From JAJPJX01 sp964568355 (GTDB taxonomy: Bacteria > Acidobacteriota > Terriglobia > Bryobacterales > Bryobacteraceae): a stretch of 6,011 nucleotides of DNA. Shown here one piece after another: positions 1-6,004 of the stretch; the first letter of the stretch is position 1, and every line of letters starts with the position of its first letter. A model generated the notes under the pieces. The model worked only from the letters and a program-made list of their open reading frames with translations. It was not told the origin of the DNA and made no database searches. The translations under genes were made by a program, and so were the position numbers. Where the stretch lies: positions 1 through 6,011 of the forward strand of contig CAZMRK010000625.1 of assembly GCA_964568355.1 (NCBI GenBank), in the 5' to 3' direction.

Positions 1-785
1 AGGTGTACCGTCTTGCGCAGCGAAGGGATTAGCACCGGACGATGGGGATCATTGGCCAGAATCGGCTTGCCGGTAACGGTCATGGTGCCGTCGACCACCC
101 AGTTGTTACTGCCCTGTTCCGCAAAGCGCACCGGCCCGATCGTCTCGTTGTAGACCTTTACGATCTCATTGTTGATCCCGGCCAGTTCCAGCCCTTTCGG
201 CAATTCGAGCGGGATGGGAGGATCGGGCGGCATGAGCTTCTGCACGGTGGCAAGCCCGAAACGGCGTACATCTTCGGCGCGTGCGATCTCTTTGGTCAGA
301 TTGCGCGTCATCAGCAGCCCGGCGACCCGGGCCACGCAATCTTCCGGTACCCAGAGCCCCGGGTCGTAGCCTGCCGTGCGGAACTCCAGGGGGCGCTGCC
401 CGTGCAGCGAGTGAATATAGGCATTGATGCCGTTGGTGAACGCGGTCACGATATCCCGCGTATGGGGACCATAACCCTGCCACTCGGCCTCCCAGTTGCC
501 CCGAAAGCGTACGGCGCGGGCCAGGCGGTCCCGCTCGATGGCTCGCGATCCCAGAACTTCGGCCAGCTTTCCCGTGCCTACCCGGCGCCAGAGGTCGATT
601 TGAAACAGCCGGTCGCGGGCGGCGATATATCCCTGGGCGAAGAAAAGATCGTGCTCGTTCTGTGCGTAGAGGTGGGGCACGCCCCAGCGGTCGCGCAGAA
701 TTTCTACCGGTTGGCGCAAGCCGGCCACGGACACTTCGCCGGCCTGGAGAAGGGGTAGAAAGAACAATAGCGCCGCGTATTTCAC
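1..785 (-). CDS. Penicillin acylase family protein (Ntn hydrolase), N-terminal part, runs off left edge
   Basis: Family members are secreted amidohydrolases that mature by autocatalytic cleavage; the new N-terminal Ser of the beta subunit is the nucleophile that hydrolyses amide bonds of penicillins, acyl-homoserine lactones or other N-acyl compounds. About 261 residues are present of a family length near 700-850. Visible in order: a short hydrophobic signal peptide (residues 1-15, KYAALLFFLPLLQA), RDRWGVPHLYA (31-41), GYIAARDRLFQIDLWRR (52-68), the autoprocessing motif GSNNW (225-229, nucleophile Ser226) and GKPILANDPHR (239-249). The beta subunit, with the oxyanion Asn, lies outside the window. 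The start is GTG at 785, since an in-frame TAA lies four codons upstream. No convincing Shine-Dalgarno precedes it, and the start lies in a hairpin. It follows the FmdB-type gene by 33 nt, probably in the same operon. The substrate cannot be told; the family call is firm. Confidence 0.93.
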   Translation of the reverse strand, partial: MKYAALLFFLPLLQAGEVSVAGLRQPVEILRDRWGVPHLYAQNEHDLFFAQGYIAARDRLFQIDLWRRVGTGKLAEVLGSRAIERDRLARAVRFRGNWEAEWQGYGPHTRDIVTAFTNGINAYIHSLHGQRPLEFRTAGYDPGLWVPEDCVARVAGLLMTRNLTKEIARAEDVRRFGLATVQKLMPPDPPIPLELPKGLELAGINNEIVKVYNETIGPVRFAEQGSNNWVVDGTMTVTGKPILANDPHRPVLIPSLRKTVH

Positions 786-793
786 GGCGCTAT
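767..793 (-). promoter_or_regulatory. Hairpin enclosing the acylase start codon
   Basis: A perfect 9-bp inverted repeat, ATAGCGCCG and CGGCGCTAT, is separated by 9 nt. On the acylase mRNA the first arm ends with the G of the GTG start codon, and the loop holds the rest of that codon and codons 2-3. Such a stem would hide the initiation region, so it may limit translation or act as a pause or weak terminator after the upstream gene. It is followed by a pyrimidine-rich stretch but no clean U-run. The repeat is seen directly; the function is inferred. Confidence 0.55.
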
Positions 794-818
794 CTTATCG
801 CAAAGTTTGAGTGGAGGA

Positions 819-1115
819 TCAGCTTTTTGCCGGAGCTTCGGACTTGGATTCCGTCTTGGCTGTCTCCGTCTTCGAAGTGCTATCGGTGGATTCTTTCTTC
901 TCTGCTGGCTCTTTCCGTGCGCTTCCGTTGCCATTATTGTGAGCGTAATCGGTCGCGTACCAGCCGGTGCCCTTGAACTGGAACGTTGGAGCGGTCAGCA
1001 GCCGATGTACCGCGCCGCCACATAACTCGTGCACGGTCAACGGTTCATCGCTAAACTTCTGGAGCACCTCAAATTTCTCTCCACAAGAATCGCACTGATA
1101 TTCATAAAGAGGCAT
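819..1115 (-). CDS. FmdB-family zinc-ribbon protein
   Basis: A 98-residue protein with the characteristic FmdB start MPLYEYQCDSCGEKFEV, followed by a short zinc ribbon (residues 1-40), LTAPTFQFKGTGWYATDYA (40-58), and a low-complexity Ser/Thr/Glu/Lys/Ala tail (about 61-98) that is probably disordered. The family is named after a putative regulator beside a formamidase; its molecular role is unproven. Metal ligands seen are C8, C11 and C32. The position usually filled by the third Cys of a CPxCGG motif is His29 (TVHELCGG), so the site would be Cys3His or altered. The ATG at 1115 has a weak AGG 10 nt upstream. The gene is first in a probable operon with the penicillin acylase gene and sits close to an extended -10 promoter. 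Confidence 0.93.
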   Translation of the reverse strand: MPLYEYQCDSCGEKFEVLQKFSDEPLTVHELCGGAVHRLLTAPTFQFKGTGWYATDYAHNNGNGSARKEPAEKKESTDSTSKTETAKTESKSEAPAKS

Positions 1116-1148
1116 AGTTGATTGACCTATTGACCAAACCTTAGTCCG

Positions 1149-1157
1149 ATTATAGCA
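1149..1157 (-). promoter_or_regulatory. Extended -10 promoter for the FmdB-acylase operon
   Basis: On the minus strand this reads TGCTATAAT, a perfect extended -10 element (TGn then TATAAT). No good -35 hexamer is found 16-18 nt upstream, as is usual for extended -10 promoters. Transcription would start near 1142, giving a leader of about 27 nt before the ATG at 1115. Predicted by motif only. Confidence 0.6.
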
Positions 1158-1170
1158 GATTACATGCTAT
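1152..1170. repeat. Inverted repeat TGCTAT over a divergent promoter region
   Basis: ATAGCA and TGCTAT are perfect 6-bp arms separated by 7 nt. The left arm is part of the minus-strand extended -10. The right arm starts a weaker plus-strand extended -10-like sequence, TGCTATGAG (1165-1173), pointing at the small gene at 1249. It may be a regulator site or a symmetrical bidirectional promoter. A 6-bp repeat could also arise by chance. Confidence 0.35.
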
Positions 1171-1248
1171 GAGAAGATCTATGCGGCCGGATGGACCAAG
1201 CCAAATACGCCTAACCTTTTCGCGTCCTCAAGCGTCAGAAAGAATATC

Positions 1249-1485
1249 ATGTGGACTCGAAGGTGGATCCTGGCAACCGCGGCGGTGGCCCTTTTGGGCC
1301 TCTCCGGAGATTGCCGGAAGTGCTACCTGAAAGTGGAAAGTTCCGCGCAGAGTTTCCACGGATATTTTCGGGCGATGCAGGCGGCTTCTGGGAACCCGAT
1401 GGAGCGCTTCCTGTTCAGCTTGGCGCTGGCTCACACGAAGACGCACCCATCGGAAGTTTCCTACCCGCCCAAACGGGGGAGTTGA
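1249..1485 (+). CDS. Putative small secreted protein, 78 residues
   Basis: I do not recognise a family. Residues 1-20 look like a signal peptide or membrane anchor: basic WTRR, a hydrophobic core ILATAAVALLGL, then SGDCRKCY with a CxxC pair at C22 and C25. Asp before C22 argues against a standard lipobox. The rest is short and partly helical (SFHGYFRAMQAASG, MERFLFSLALAHTKT). In this frame about 73 percent of codons (57 of 78) end in G or C, which supports real coding. The upstream region (AGAAAGAATATC before the ATG) has only a weak Shine-Dalgarno, and a weak extended -10 lies near 1165-1173. Its stop is 6 nt from the stop of the convergent TPR gene, so it fits neatly between neighbours. A chance open frame remains possible. 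Confidence 0.58.
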   Translation: MWTRRWILATAAVALLGLSGDCRKCYLKVESSAQSFHGYFRAMQAASGNPMERFLFSLALAHTKTHPSEVSYPPKRGS

Positions 1486-1491
1486 GCTGTT

Positions 1492-2829
1492 TTAGCCCCT
1501 TTTCTTGCTGCCCTTCTTGGTACTCGGACGGCGCGCTGGGGCCGGAGGAGCGCTCATCTTCAGGCCCGTAATCTTCGCCTTTTCCACGTCCATGGTGAGC
1601 ATGAACGGATCTTTGGTGAAGGCCGACGGAACCCCCTCGAACTCGATTTCCGTTCCGATCTCGGGTTTCCCCGTCAAGGGTGCGTCGAGCTTTAAGGTAA
1701 TTTCCGGAGTGCTGGCATCCGAGAGGGCCAGCACCAGTTCTTTGGAACGAACCGGAGGCTTCGCGTCCACGATCTTGCCCTTGAGCTTCGGAACCGCCGC
1801 GCTCTTTACGTTGGAGTTAAAGTAGGCCTCGCCGTTTTCGCCGGCCAATTCCTTCCGGATTCCCATCCACAGCGCCAATTGCGGATTGGATTTCTTGAAC
1901 TCCTCCTCTTTTTCCGCAGCGATCTCAGCCGAGGTCTTCAGCTTGAAGTCCGCAGGCGGCAAGGGCGAAGTCAGCGCCAGTTGCTTGAGCTGTTTCAGCC
2001 CTTCTTCATCCGCACCGTGATAGCTGGTGTAGATCTTGGTGAGATAGGCATCGACCGTCTTGCGCGTGGCTTCATCCAGACCACCGTTGGCGGGATCCAT
2101 TGCGGCCGCGCGGGCGATTTCGTAGATGCCCAGAGGAAATTTCTCGGCTTTCCGCTGAGAAATGATGGCTGAGCCCAGAGAGTAGGACGCCTGCGCGTTG
2201 TTGGGATTCTCCTGAACAATCTTGGTGAAGACCTGTTCCGCGGTTGCGAAGTCTTTCTTTTGCATGGCTTCGACACCGGGCCGCATTTGCACCCACGAGA
2301 CCGTTGCCTTGCCTACCGTCTCGATCTGCGTGCGGGCCTTGGCCCAATCTGCGTCGCTGGTCGTCGGTGGCTTTTTCTCGGGTGCGAAAAACGTGTTCAG
2401 ATTATCCAGCAGCCCGTGCGCCGCCTTTTCGGCACTGCTTAGCTGATCGGCGGACGGCTCGGGTAATTTCTGGACGTTCACGGCGACCAGGAACAGCGCG
2501 GTTAAATTCCTCGGATCCTTCGCCAGAACCTGGTTCCCGATCTCGACGACCTTTGCGGGCTGGTTCAGTTGATTGTAGAGCTGCAGCCGCTCTTCTTTGA
2601 AATCCGTTTCCGGATATTTTTCCGTCCAACTATTCAGGTATTGAAGCTTTTTGGCCGGATCCGTCTCTTTCAGGACGCTATTGTAAAGATCGTATTCTCC
2701 TTGGTCCTTGACCTTCTTCTGGGGTTGCGCGGCGGCCTGCGCCCGCGCGGGAGCGGGACTGTACACCGTGACAGCGCTCAAGACCGCGATTGCGGTGATC
2801 CCCGAAAGACTTTTTAGAACTCTATACAC
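1492..2829 (-). CDS. Secreted TPR-repeat protein
   Basis: A 445-residue exported protein, probably a periplasmic scaffold for protein contacts. The signal peptide spans residues 1-30 (YRVLKSLSG, hydrophobic ITAIAVLSAVTVY, then cleavage after ARA). Next come helical TPR-like units: about 64-118 (EERLQLYNQL, VVEIGNQVLAKDPRNLTAL) and the clearest at 184-224 (AMQKKDFATAEQVFTKIVQ, then ENPNNAQASYSLG), with more helices up to about 335. Residues 346-424 form a beta-rich segment (KLKGKIVDAKPP, ELVLALSD, GTEIEFEGVPSAF), possibly a small barrel or OB-like domain. The tail 425-445 is Pro/Lys/Arg-rich. GTG at 2829 is chosen because AGGAGG lies 6 nt upstream and the signal peptide begins there; the frame stays open to 3009, but that extension lacks such support. 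No enzyme motif is seen. The gene is divergent from the symporter and probably monocistronic. Confidence 0.88.
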   Translation of the reverse strand: MYRVLKSLSGITAIAVLSAVTVYSPAPARAQAAAQPQKKVKDQGEYDLYNSVLKETDPAKKLQYLNSWTEKYPETDFKEERLQLYNQLNQPAKVVEIGNQVLAKDPRNLTALFLVAVNVQKLPEPSADQLSSAEKAAHGLLDNLNTFFAPEKKPPTTSDADWAKARTQIETVGKATVSWVQMRPGVEAMQKKDFATAEQVFTKIVQENPNNAQASYSLGSAIISQRKAEKFPLGIYEIARAAAMDPANGGLDEATRKTVDAYLTKIYTSYHGADEEGLKQLKQLALTSPLPPADFKLKTSAEIAAEKEEEFKKSNPQLALWMGIRKELAGENGEAYFNSNVKSAAVPKLKGKIVDAKPPVRSKELVLALSDASTPEITLKLDAPLTGKPEIGTEIEFEGVPSAFTKDPFMLTMDVEKAKITGLKMSAPPAPARRPSTKKGSKKRG

Positions 2830-2835
2830 TTGCAG

Positions 2836-2841
2836 CCTCCT
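2836..2841 (-). promoter_or_regulatory. Strong Shine-Dalgarno that fixes the TPR gene start
   Basis: On the minus strand AGGAGG is followed by the 6-nt spacer CTGCAA and the GTG start at 2829. This near-ideal site decides for the GTG over ATG codons farther upstream in the same open frame. Confidence 0.85.
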
Positions 2842-2940
2842 GCCTGATGTTCCGCTTGATTGTGGGCTTTTCAATCCGCCTACGCACTTGGGAGCCGTTC
2901 CCCCCGGGTATATTTCAATCAGTCCGATGGGTACTTGCGG

Positions 2941-2969
2941 AGTATAGCCGAACGACACATATGGTGCAA
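2941..2969 (-). promoter_or_regulatory. Candidate sigma70-type promoter of the TPR gene
   Basis: On the minus strand TTGCAC (2964-2969) and TATACT (2941-2946) are 17 nt apart. The -10 matches consensus at 5 of 6 positions, the -35 at 3 of 6. Transcription would start near 2934 and leave a leader of about 105 nt in which I recognise no riboswitch. Motif prediction only. Confidence 0.4.
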
Positions 2970-3056
2970 CTGATTCGACGCCGATGCTCCCATTCAAGTT
3001 CCTGCGCATCCGGAGCGCGGCTTGCCGGCGCCGGACGAGGCGGAAGAGCCTCCCGA

Positions 3057-3079
3057 AGCGATCATATCAAATGATCGCT
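3057..3079. repeat. Perfect 9-bp inverted repeat upstream of the symporter gene (candidate operator)
   Basis: Arms AGCGATCAT (3057-3065) and ATGATCGCT (3071-3079) flank the 5-nt spacer ATCAA. The repeat covers the -35 and spacer region of the promoter predicted at 3081-3089, the usual place for a repressor operator. It also covers two in-frame ATG codons (3071 and 3080, the latter beginning just after the arm), which makes those less likely as true starts. No T-run follows, so it is not a terminator. Confidence 0.6.
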
Positions 3080-3080
3080 A

Positions 3081-3089
3081 TGTTAGAAT
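3081..3089 (+). promoter_or_regulatory. Extended -10 promoter of the symporter-permease operon
   Basis: TGTTAGAAT combines the TGn extension with TAGAAT, 5 of 6 matches to TATAAT. The -35 region is poor and is occupied by the inverted repeat. The start of transcription would be about 3096, only a few nt before the ATG at 3101, so the mRNA would be leaderless or nearly so. This agrees with the absence of a Shine-Dalgarno before 3101. Confidence 0.45.
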
Positions 3090-3100
3090 GCGCCTTCCAC

Positions 3101-4576
3101 ATGCGCTACCTCGACCTCGGGGTAATTCTGGTTTATCTCATTGGCATCACGTGGTTCGGCGCACGCTTCCGCCACGGCCAGAAAAACCTGCGAGACTACT
3201 TCCTCGGAGGCCGTACCGCACCCTGGTGGGCCATCGCCCTTTCTATCGTATCGGCGGAGACCAGCACGCTTACCGTCGTAGGCACACCGGCGTTGTCCTT
3301 CGCCGGAAATCTCGGGTTTTTGCAGATCGTCTTCGGGTACCTGCTGGCTCGTATCATGATTTCGATTTTGTTCCTGCCGCAATATTTTCGCGGAGAGATG
3401 TTCACCGCCTATGAACTCATGCGGCGCCGTTTCGGGGAACGTATCCGCCGCCTGACCGCCTGCATCTTCCTGATCACGCGCGCCCTGGCCGAGGGAGTGC
3501 GGGTCTTTGCGATTTCGCTGGTGATTTCGATTGTTCTGGGTACCGGCGAAGTCGCTTCGATCGTATTGATTGTCTGCCTGACGCTCTTTTATACGTTTGA
3601 AGGCGGCATGAGCGCGGTCATCTGGACCGATGTTGTGCAGATGGTGCTCTATGTGGCCGGTGCTTTGCTTGCCGTCTTCGTCATTCAGGGGGAAATTCCC
3701 GGAGGGTTCGCGCACGTCTTCGCCACTGCCTCCGGAGCAGACAAATTTCGTCTCTTCGATTTTCAATTTTCTCCGACGATGAAATTCTTCTCTCTGCCCT
3801 ATACCTTCTGGGCGGGTATCGCAGGGGGATGCTTTCTGACCATGGCCAGCCATGGCACTGATCAGTTGGTGGTCCAGCGTCTGTTGAGCGCTGCGAATGA
3901 ACGGCAGAGCCGCGCAGCCCTGATGGCGAGCTGGGTGGTGATTTTTTTCCAGTTCGGCCTTTTCTTGCTGATCGGAATCATGCTCTATGTCTATTACGGA
4001 GCGTTTCATCTGGCCCCGCCGCATCCTCCCGACCGGATCTATCCGCAATTCATCTGGAGCCACTTGCCGGCGGGTGTGGCCGGTCTGGTAATTGCCGCGA
4101 TTCTCGCCGCGGGTATGGCCAATTTGAGCGCGGCACTCAATTCTTTGGCTTCCACTACCGTGATCGATTTTTTCCGGGCGCGCGTGGGGGAGCGCAGCGA
4201 TGCGCATTACGTCAAACTGGCCCGCTGGGCGACTGTAGTCTGGGGCGCGGTGCTGTTGGCCATCGGCATTTTTGCGCGGCACTGGGGTTCGGTGCTGGAG
4301 GCGGGTTTGACCATCGCCTCCATTCCTTTCGGTGCTCTGTTAGGGGTCTTTCTGCTGGGAGTATTGACCCGGCGGGTGGGGGAAAAGGCGGCAATTTTCG
4401 GAGTGGTGGCGGGGCTGGCCACCATCGTCTATGTGCGATTCTTCACCCCCATTGCATTCACTTGGTATGTGTTGATCGGAACGGCTGCGACCTACTCTCT
4501 GGGATACGCTGCGTCGTGGCTGCCTTGGGCTGGATTTGCGAAATGGGGGGATCGCAGTGGTGGAACTGAGACGTGA
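3101..4576 (+). CDS. SSS/SLC5-family sodium:solute symporter
   Basis: A 491-residue inner-membrane protein with about 13 hydrophobic segments, as usual for this family of LeuT-fold carriers driving solute uptake with Na+. Family hallmarks: the N-terminus LDLGVILVYLIGITWFGAR, DYFLGGRTAPWWAIALSIVSAETSTLT (32-58), FEGGMSAVIWTDVVQ (166-180), HGTDQLVVQRLLSA (251-264) and ANLSAALNSLASTT (340-353) in the TM8 position. The hydroxyl pair that often coordinates Na+ at Na2 in TM8 appears to be Ala340-Asn341. ATG 3101 is chosen because family members begin just before TM1; in-frame ATGs at 2984, 3071 and 3080 would add an Arg-rich or unrelated leader. The 3' end overlaps the permease gene by about 20 nt. 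The substrate is unknown; HGTDQ-type sequences also occur in the monocarboxylate/multivitamin branch, which does not settle it. Confidence 0.92.
   Translation: MRYLDLGVILVYLIGITWFGARFRHGQKNLRDYFLGGRTAPWWAIALSIVSAETSTLTVVGTPALSFAGNLGFLQIVFGYLLARIMISILFLPQYFRGEMFTAYELMRRRFGERIRRLTACIFLITRALAEGVRVFAISLVISIVLGTGEVASIVLIVCLTLFYTFEGGMSAVIWTDVVQMVLYVAGALLAVFVIQGEIPGGFAHVFATASGADKFRLFDFQFSPTMKFFSLPYTFWAGIAGGCFLTMASHGTDQLVVQRLLSAANERQSRAALMASWVVIFFQFGLFLLIGIMLYVYYGAFHLAPPHPPDRIYPQFIWSHLPAGVAGLVIAAILAAGMANLSAALNSLASTTVIDFFRARVGERSDAHYVKLARWATVVWGAVLLAIGIFARHWGSVLEAGLTIASIPFGALLGVFLLGVLTRRVGEKAAIFGVVAGLATIVYVRFFTPIAFTWYVLIGTAATYSLGYAASWLPWAGFAKWGDRSGGTET
4545..4550 (+). promoter_or_regulatory. Internal ribosome binding site for the permease gene
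   Basis: A run of six G (pairing with the anti-Shine-Dalgarno using wobble) lies inside the symporter gene, 6 nt before GTG 4557 and 9 nt before GTG 4560. It supports one of these GTG codons over the upstream TTG at 4536. Confidence 0.5.
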
Positions 4577-5918
4577 ACTGGGGCTGTGGAGCGCGGTTGC
4601 AATCGTAGTTGGAACGGTGATCGGCAGCGGGATTTTCCTGGTGCCGAGCACCATGGTGCAGCGGGTCGGATCACCGTACCTGGTCTTCCTTGTCTGGATC
4701 TTCGGCGGCTTGCTGAGCCTTGCCGGAGCCCTCACCTATGCCGAATTGGCCGCTGCCATGCCCGCCGCGGGAGGGGAATATGTCTATCTCAGCGAAGCCT
4801 ACGGTCCGGTGTGGGGTTTCTTATACGGCTGGACCCAGATGTGGGTGGCAAAAAGCGGATCCATCGCAACCCTCGCCACTGCTTTTTTCTACTATTTGAC
4901 CAATTTCTTTCCCGGGCTGGATCAAGTGTTCTATATCGTACCGCTGCCGATCGGTGAGCACGGGAATCCGCTGGAATTACGTTATGGGCAGCTTCTCGCC
5001 ACGGCTTTGATCCTGTTCTTGGGATTTGTGAATTATTGCGGCGTGAAAGTCGGCGGGCGTGTGCAGGTCGCCGTGACTGCCGTAAAAGTAGCTTTGATCG
5101 GGTTTATTGTGGTGGTCGGTCTGGCTGCCGGGCGCTCCGCCGGCGCCGTGGCCCAACCGGCGGCAGCCGGCGCTTCACTTACCGTGGCAAGTTTTTTCGC
5201 GGCCCTGGTCGCTGCTCTTTGGGCCTACGACGGATGGAACAACGTCAGCATGGTGGCTTCGGAGATCCGGCAGCCGCAGCGTAATCTCCCTTTGGCCCTA
5301 ATTTGGGGAACCCTTTCCGTTATTTGTATTTATTTGCTGGTCAATCTCGCCTATTTTGCGGTGCTCTCCGGACCGGAGGTGGCAGCCAGCCAGCGCGTAG
5401 CGGCGGAGATGATGCGGCGGGTCCTCGGCTCCGGTGGCGCCGATGCCGTCTCGGTTGCGGCGATGATCAGCATTTTCGCGGCTTTGAACGGCTCCATCCT
5501 GTCCGGTTCGCGGGTGCCCTACGCCATGGCCCGAAATGGCTATTTTTTCGCCCCGGTGGCCAACGTGCATCCGAAGCACCGTACGCCCGGAATATCGATT
5601 CTGGCGTTGAGCTGCTGGTCGGCGGTGTTAGTGTTCTCCGGGCGATATGAGCAACTGTTTACTTATGTGATTTTTGCCAGTTGGATCCTTTATGGCATGA
5701 CGACCGCGTCGGTGCTGGTCTTGCGCCGCAAACGTCCGATGATGGAAAGGCCTTATCGCACACTGGGATACCCAGTAGTTCCAGTACTTTTTGTGTTGGT
5801 TGCCGCCGCCCTGGTACTTTCCACGCTGCGCGATTCACCGCGCGAATCGCTGTTGGGGATCGGTCTCATTATTCTGGGATTACCCTTTTATTTTCATTGG
5901 AAAAGGGCTCATTCGTGA
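4557..5918 (+). CDS. APC-superfamily amino acid permease (LAT-like)
   Basis: A 453-residue membrane protein with about 12 hydrophobic segments. TM1 carries the substrate-binding signature GTVIGSGIF (19-27). GALTYAELAAAMPAAGGEYVYL (57-78) is the conserved TM2-TM3 region of amino acid permeases. ALWAYDGWNNVSMVASEIRQP (220-240) matches the unwound TM6 of L-type carriers, and SGSRVPYAMARNGYFF (316-331) is the conserved TM8 region. The family moves amino acids across the inner membrane by exchange or proton-linked uptake; closest in style are LAT and Ser/Thr exchanger-like bacterial members. Start: GTG 4557 (GTG 4560 equally possible), preceded by a G-rich ribosome site; TTG 4536 is less likely. 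It overlaps the symporter stop by 20 nt, suggesting translational coupling and a shared promoter near 3081. The exact substrate is unknown. No clean terminator follows. Confidence 0.93.
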   Translation: MVELRRELGLWSAVAIVVGTVIGSGIFLVPSTMVQRVGSPYLVFLVWIFGGLLSLAGALTYAELAAAMPAAGGEYVYLSEAYGPVWGFLYGWTQMWVAKSGSIATLATAFFYYLTNFFPGLDQVFYIVPLPIGEHGNPLELRYGQLLATALILFLGFVNYCGVKVGGRVQVAVTAVKVALIGFIVVVGLAAGRSAGAVAQPAAAGASLTVASFFAALVAALWAYDGWNNVSMVASEIRQPQRNLPLALIWGTLSVICIYLLVNLAYFAVLSGPEVAASQRVAAEMMRRVLGSGGADAVSVAAMISIFAALNGSILSGSRVPYAMARNGYFFAPVANVHPKHRTPGISILALSCWSAVLVFSGRYEQLFTYVIFASWILYGMTTASVLVLRRKRPMMERPYRTLGYPVVPVLFVLVAAALVLSTLRDSPRESLLGIGLIILGLPFYFHWKRAHS

Positions 5919-5978
5919 TGCCATGAGGTTACGCCCCGGCAGGCGGGTTACCCTTCAAAATTCCAGGCCCCCAAATTT

Positions 5979-6000
5979 TTTGTTCTGAATTCAGAACAAA
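5979..6000. repeat. Perfect 22-bp palindrome (candidate operator of the next gene)
   Basis: The half-site TTTGTTCTGAA is followed immediately by its exact complement, giving 11+11 with no spacer, centred on GAATTC. No T-run follows on either strand in the manner of a terminator. Four bases later a -35-like hexamer TTGATA (6005-6010) begins, running to the window edge. This arrangement suggests a dimeric repressor site at the promoter of a rightward gene outside the window. The regulator family cannot be named from the sequence. Confidence 0.65.
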
Positions 6001-6004
6001 CCTC

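Noticed and set aside
42..758. Open frame of 238 codons on the plus strand
   Set aside because: It is the antisense of the penicillin acylase gene, whose family motifs (GSNNW, GYIAARDRLFQ) are unmistakable on the minus strand.
1228..1446. 72-codon minus-strand open frame opposite the small secreted protein
   Set aside because: It has no signal peptide, no domain and no ribosome site. The plus-strand frame has the better codon use and a signal-like N-terminus.
1470..1515. Possible terminator between the small gene and the TPR gene (CCCG/CGGG hairpin; GGGG...CCCCTTTT)
   Set aside because: Stems are only about 4 bp and either have no U-run next to them or have a long loop. Too weak to call.
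2830..3009. 60-codon N-terminal extension of the TPR protein
   Set aside because: The GTG at 2829 has an ideal AGGAGG and starts a good signal peptide. The extension would put the signal peptide inside the protein and covers the predicted promoter.
3025..3034. CCGGCGCCGG palindrome
   Set aside because: A 10-bp all-G/C palindrome is expected by chance in GC-rich DNA, and it is not aligned with a promoter element.
2984..3100. 39-codon N-terminal extension of the symporter starting at ATG 2984
   Set aside because: It is Arg-rich, unlike family N-termini, and includes the inverted repeat and the extended -10.
3083..4282. Long open frame (399 codons) on the minus strand, antisense to the symporter gene
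   Set aside because: It lies entirely opposite a clearly recognisable membrane protein. Its translation is rich in Arg, His, Asp, Gln and Gly with no domain or signal, as expected for the complement of hydrophobic codons.
5919..5978. Terminator for the symporter-permease operon
   Set aside because: Short pairings such as CGCC/GGCG and GGGT/ACCC occur, and a run of six T follows at 5976-5981, but no stable stem is directly next to it.
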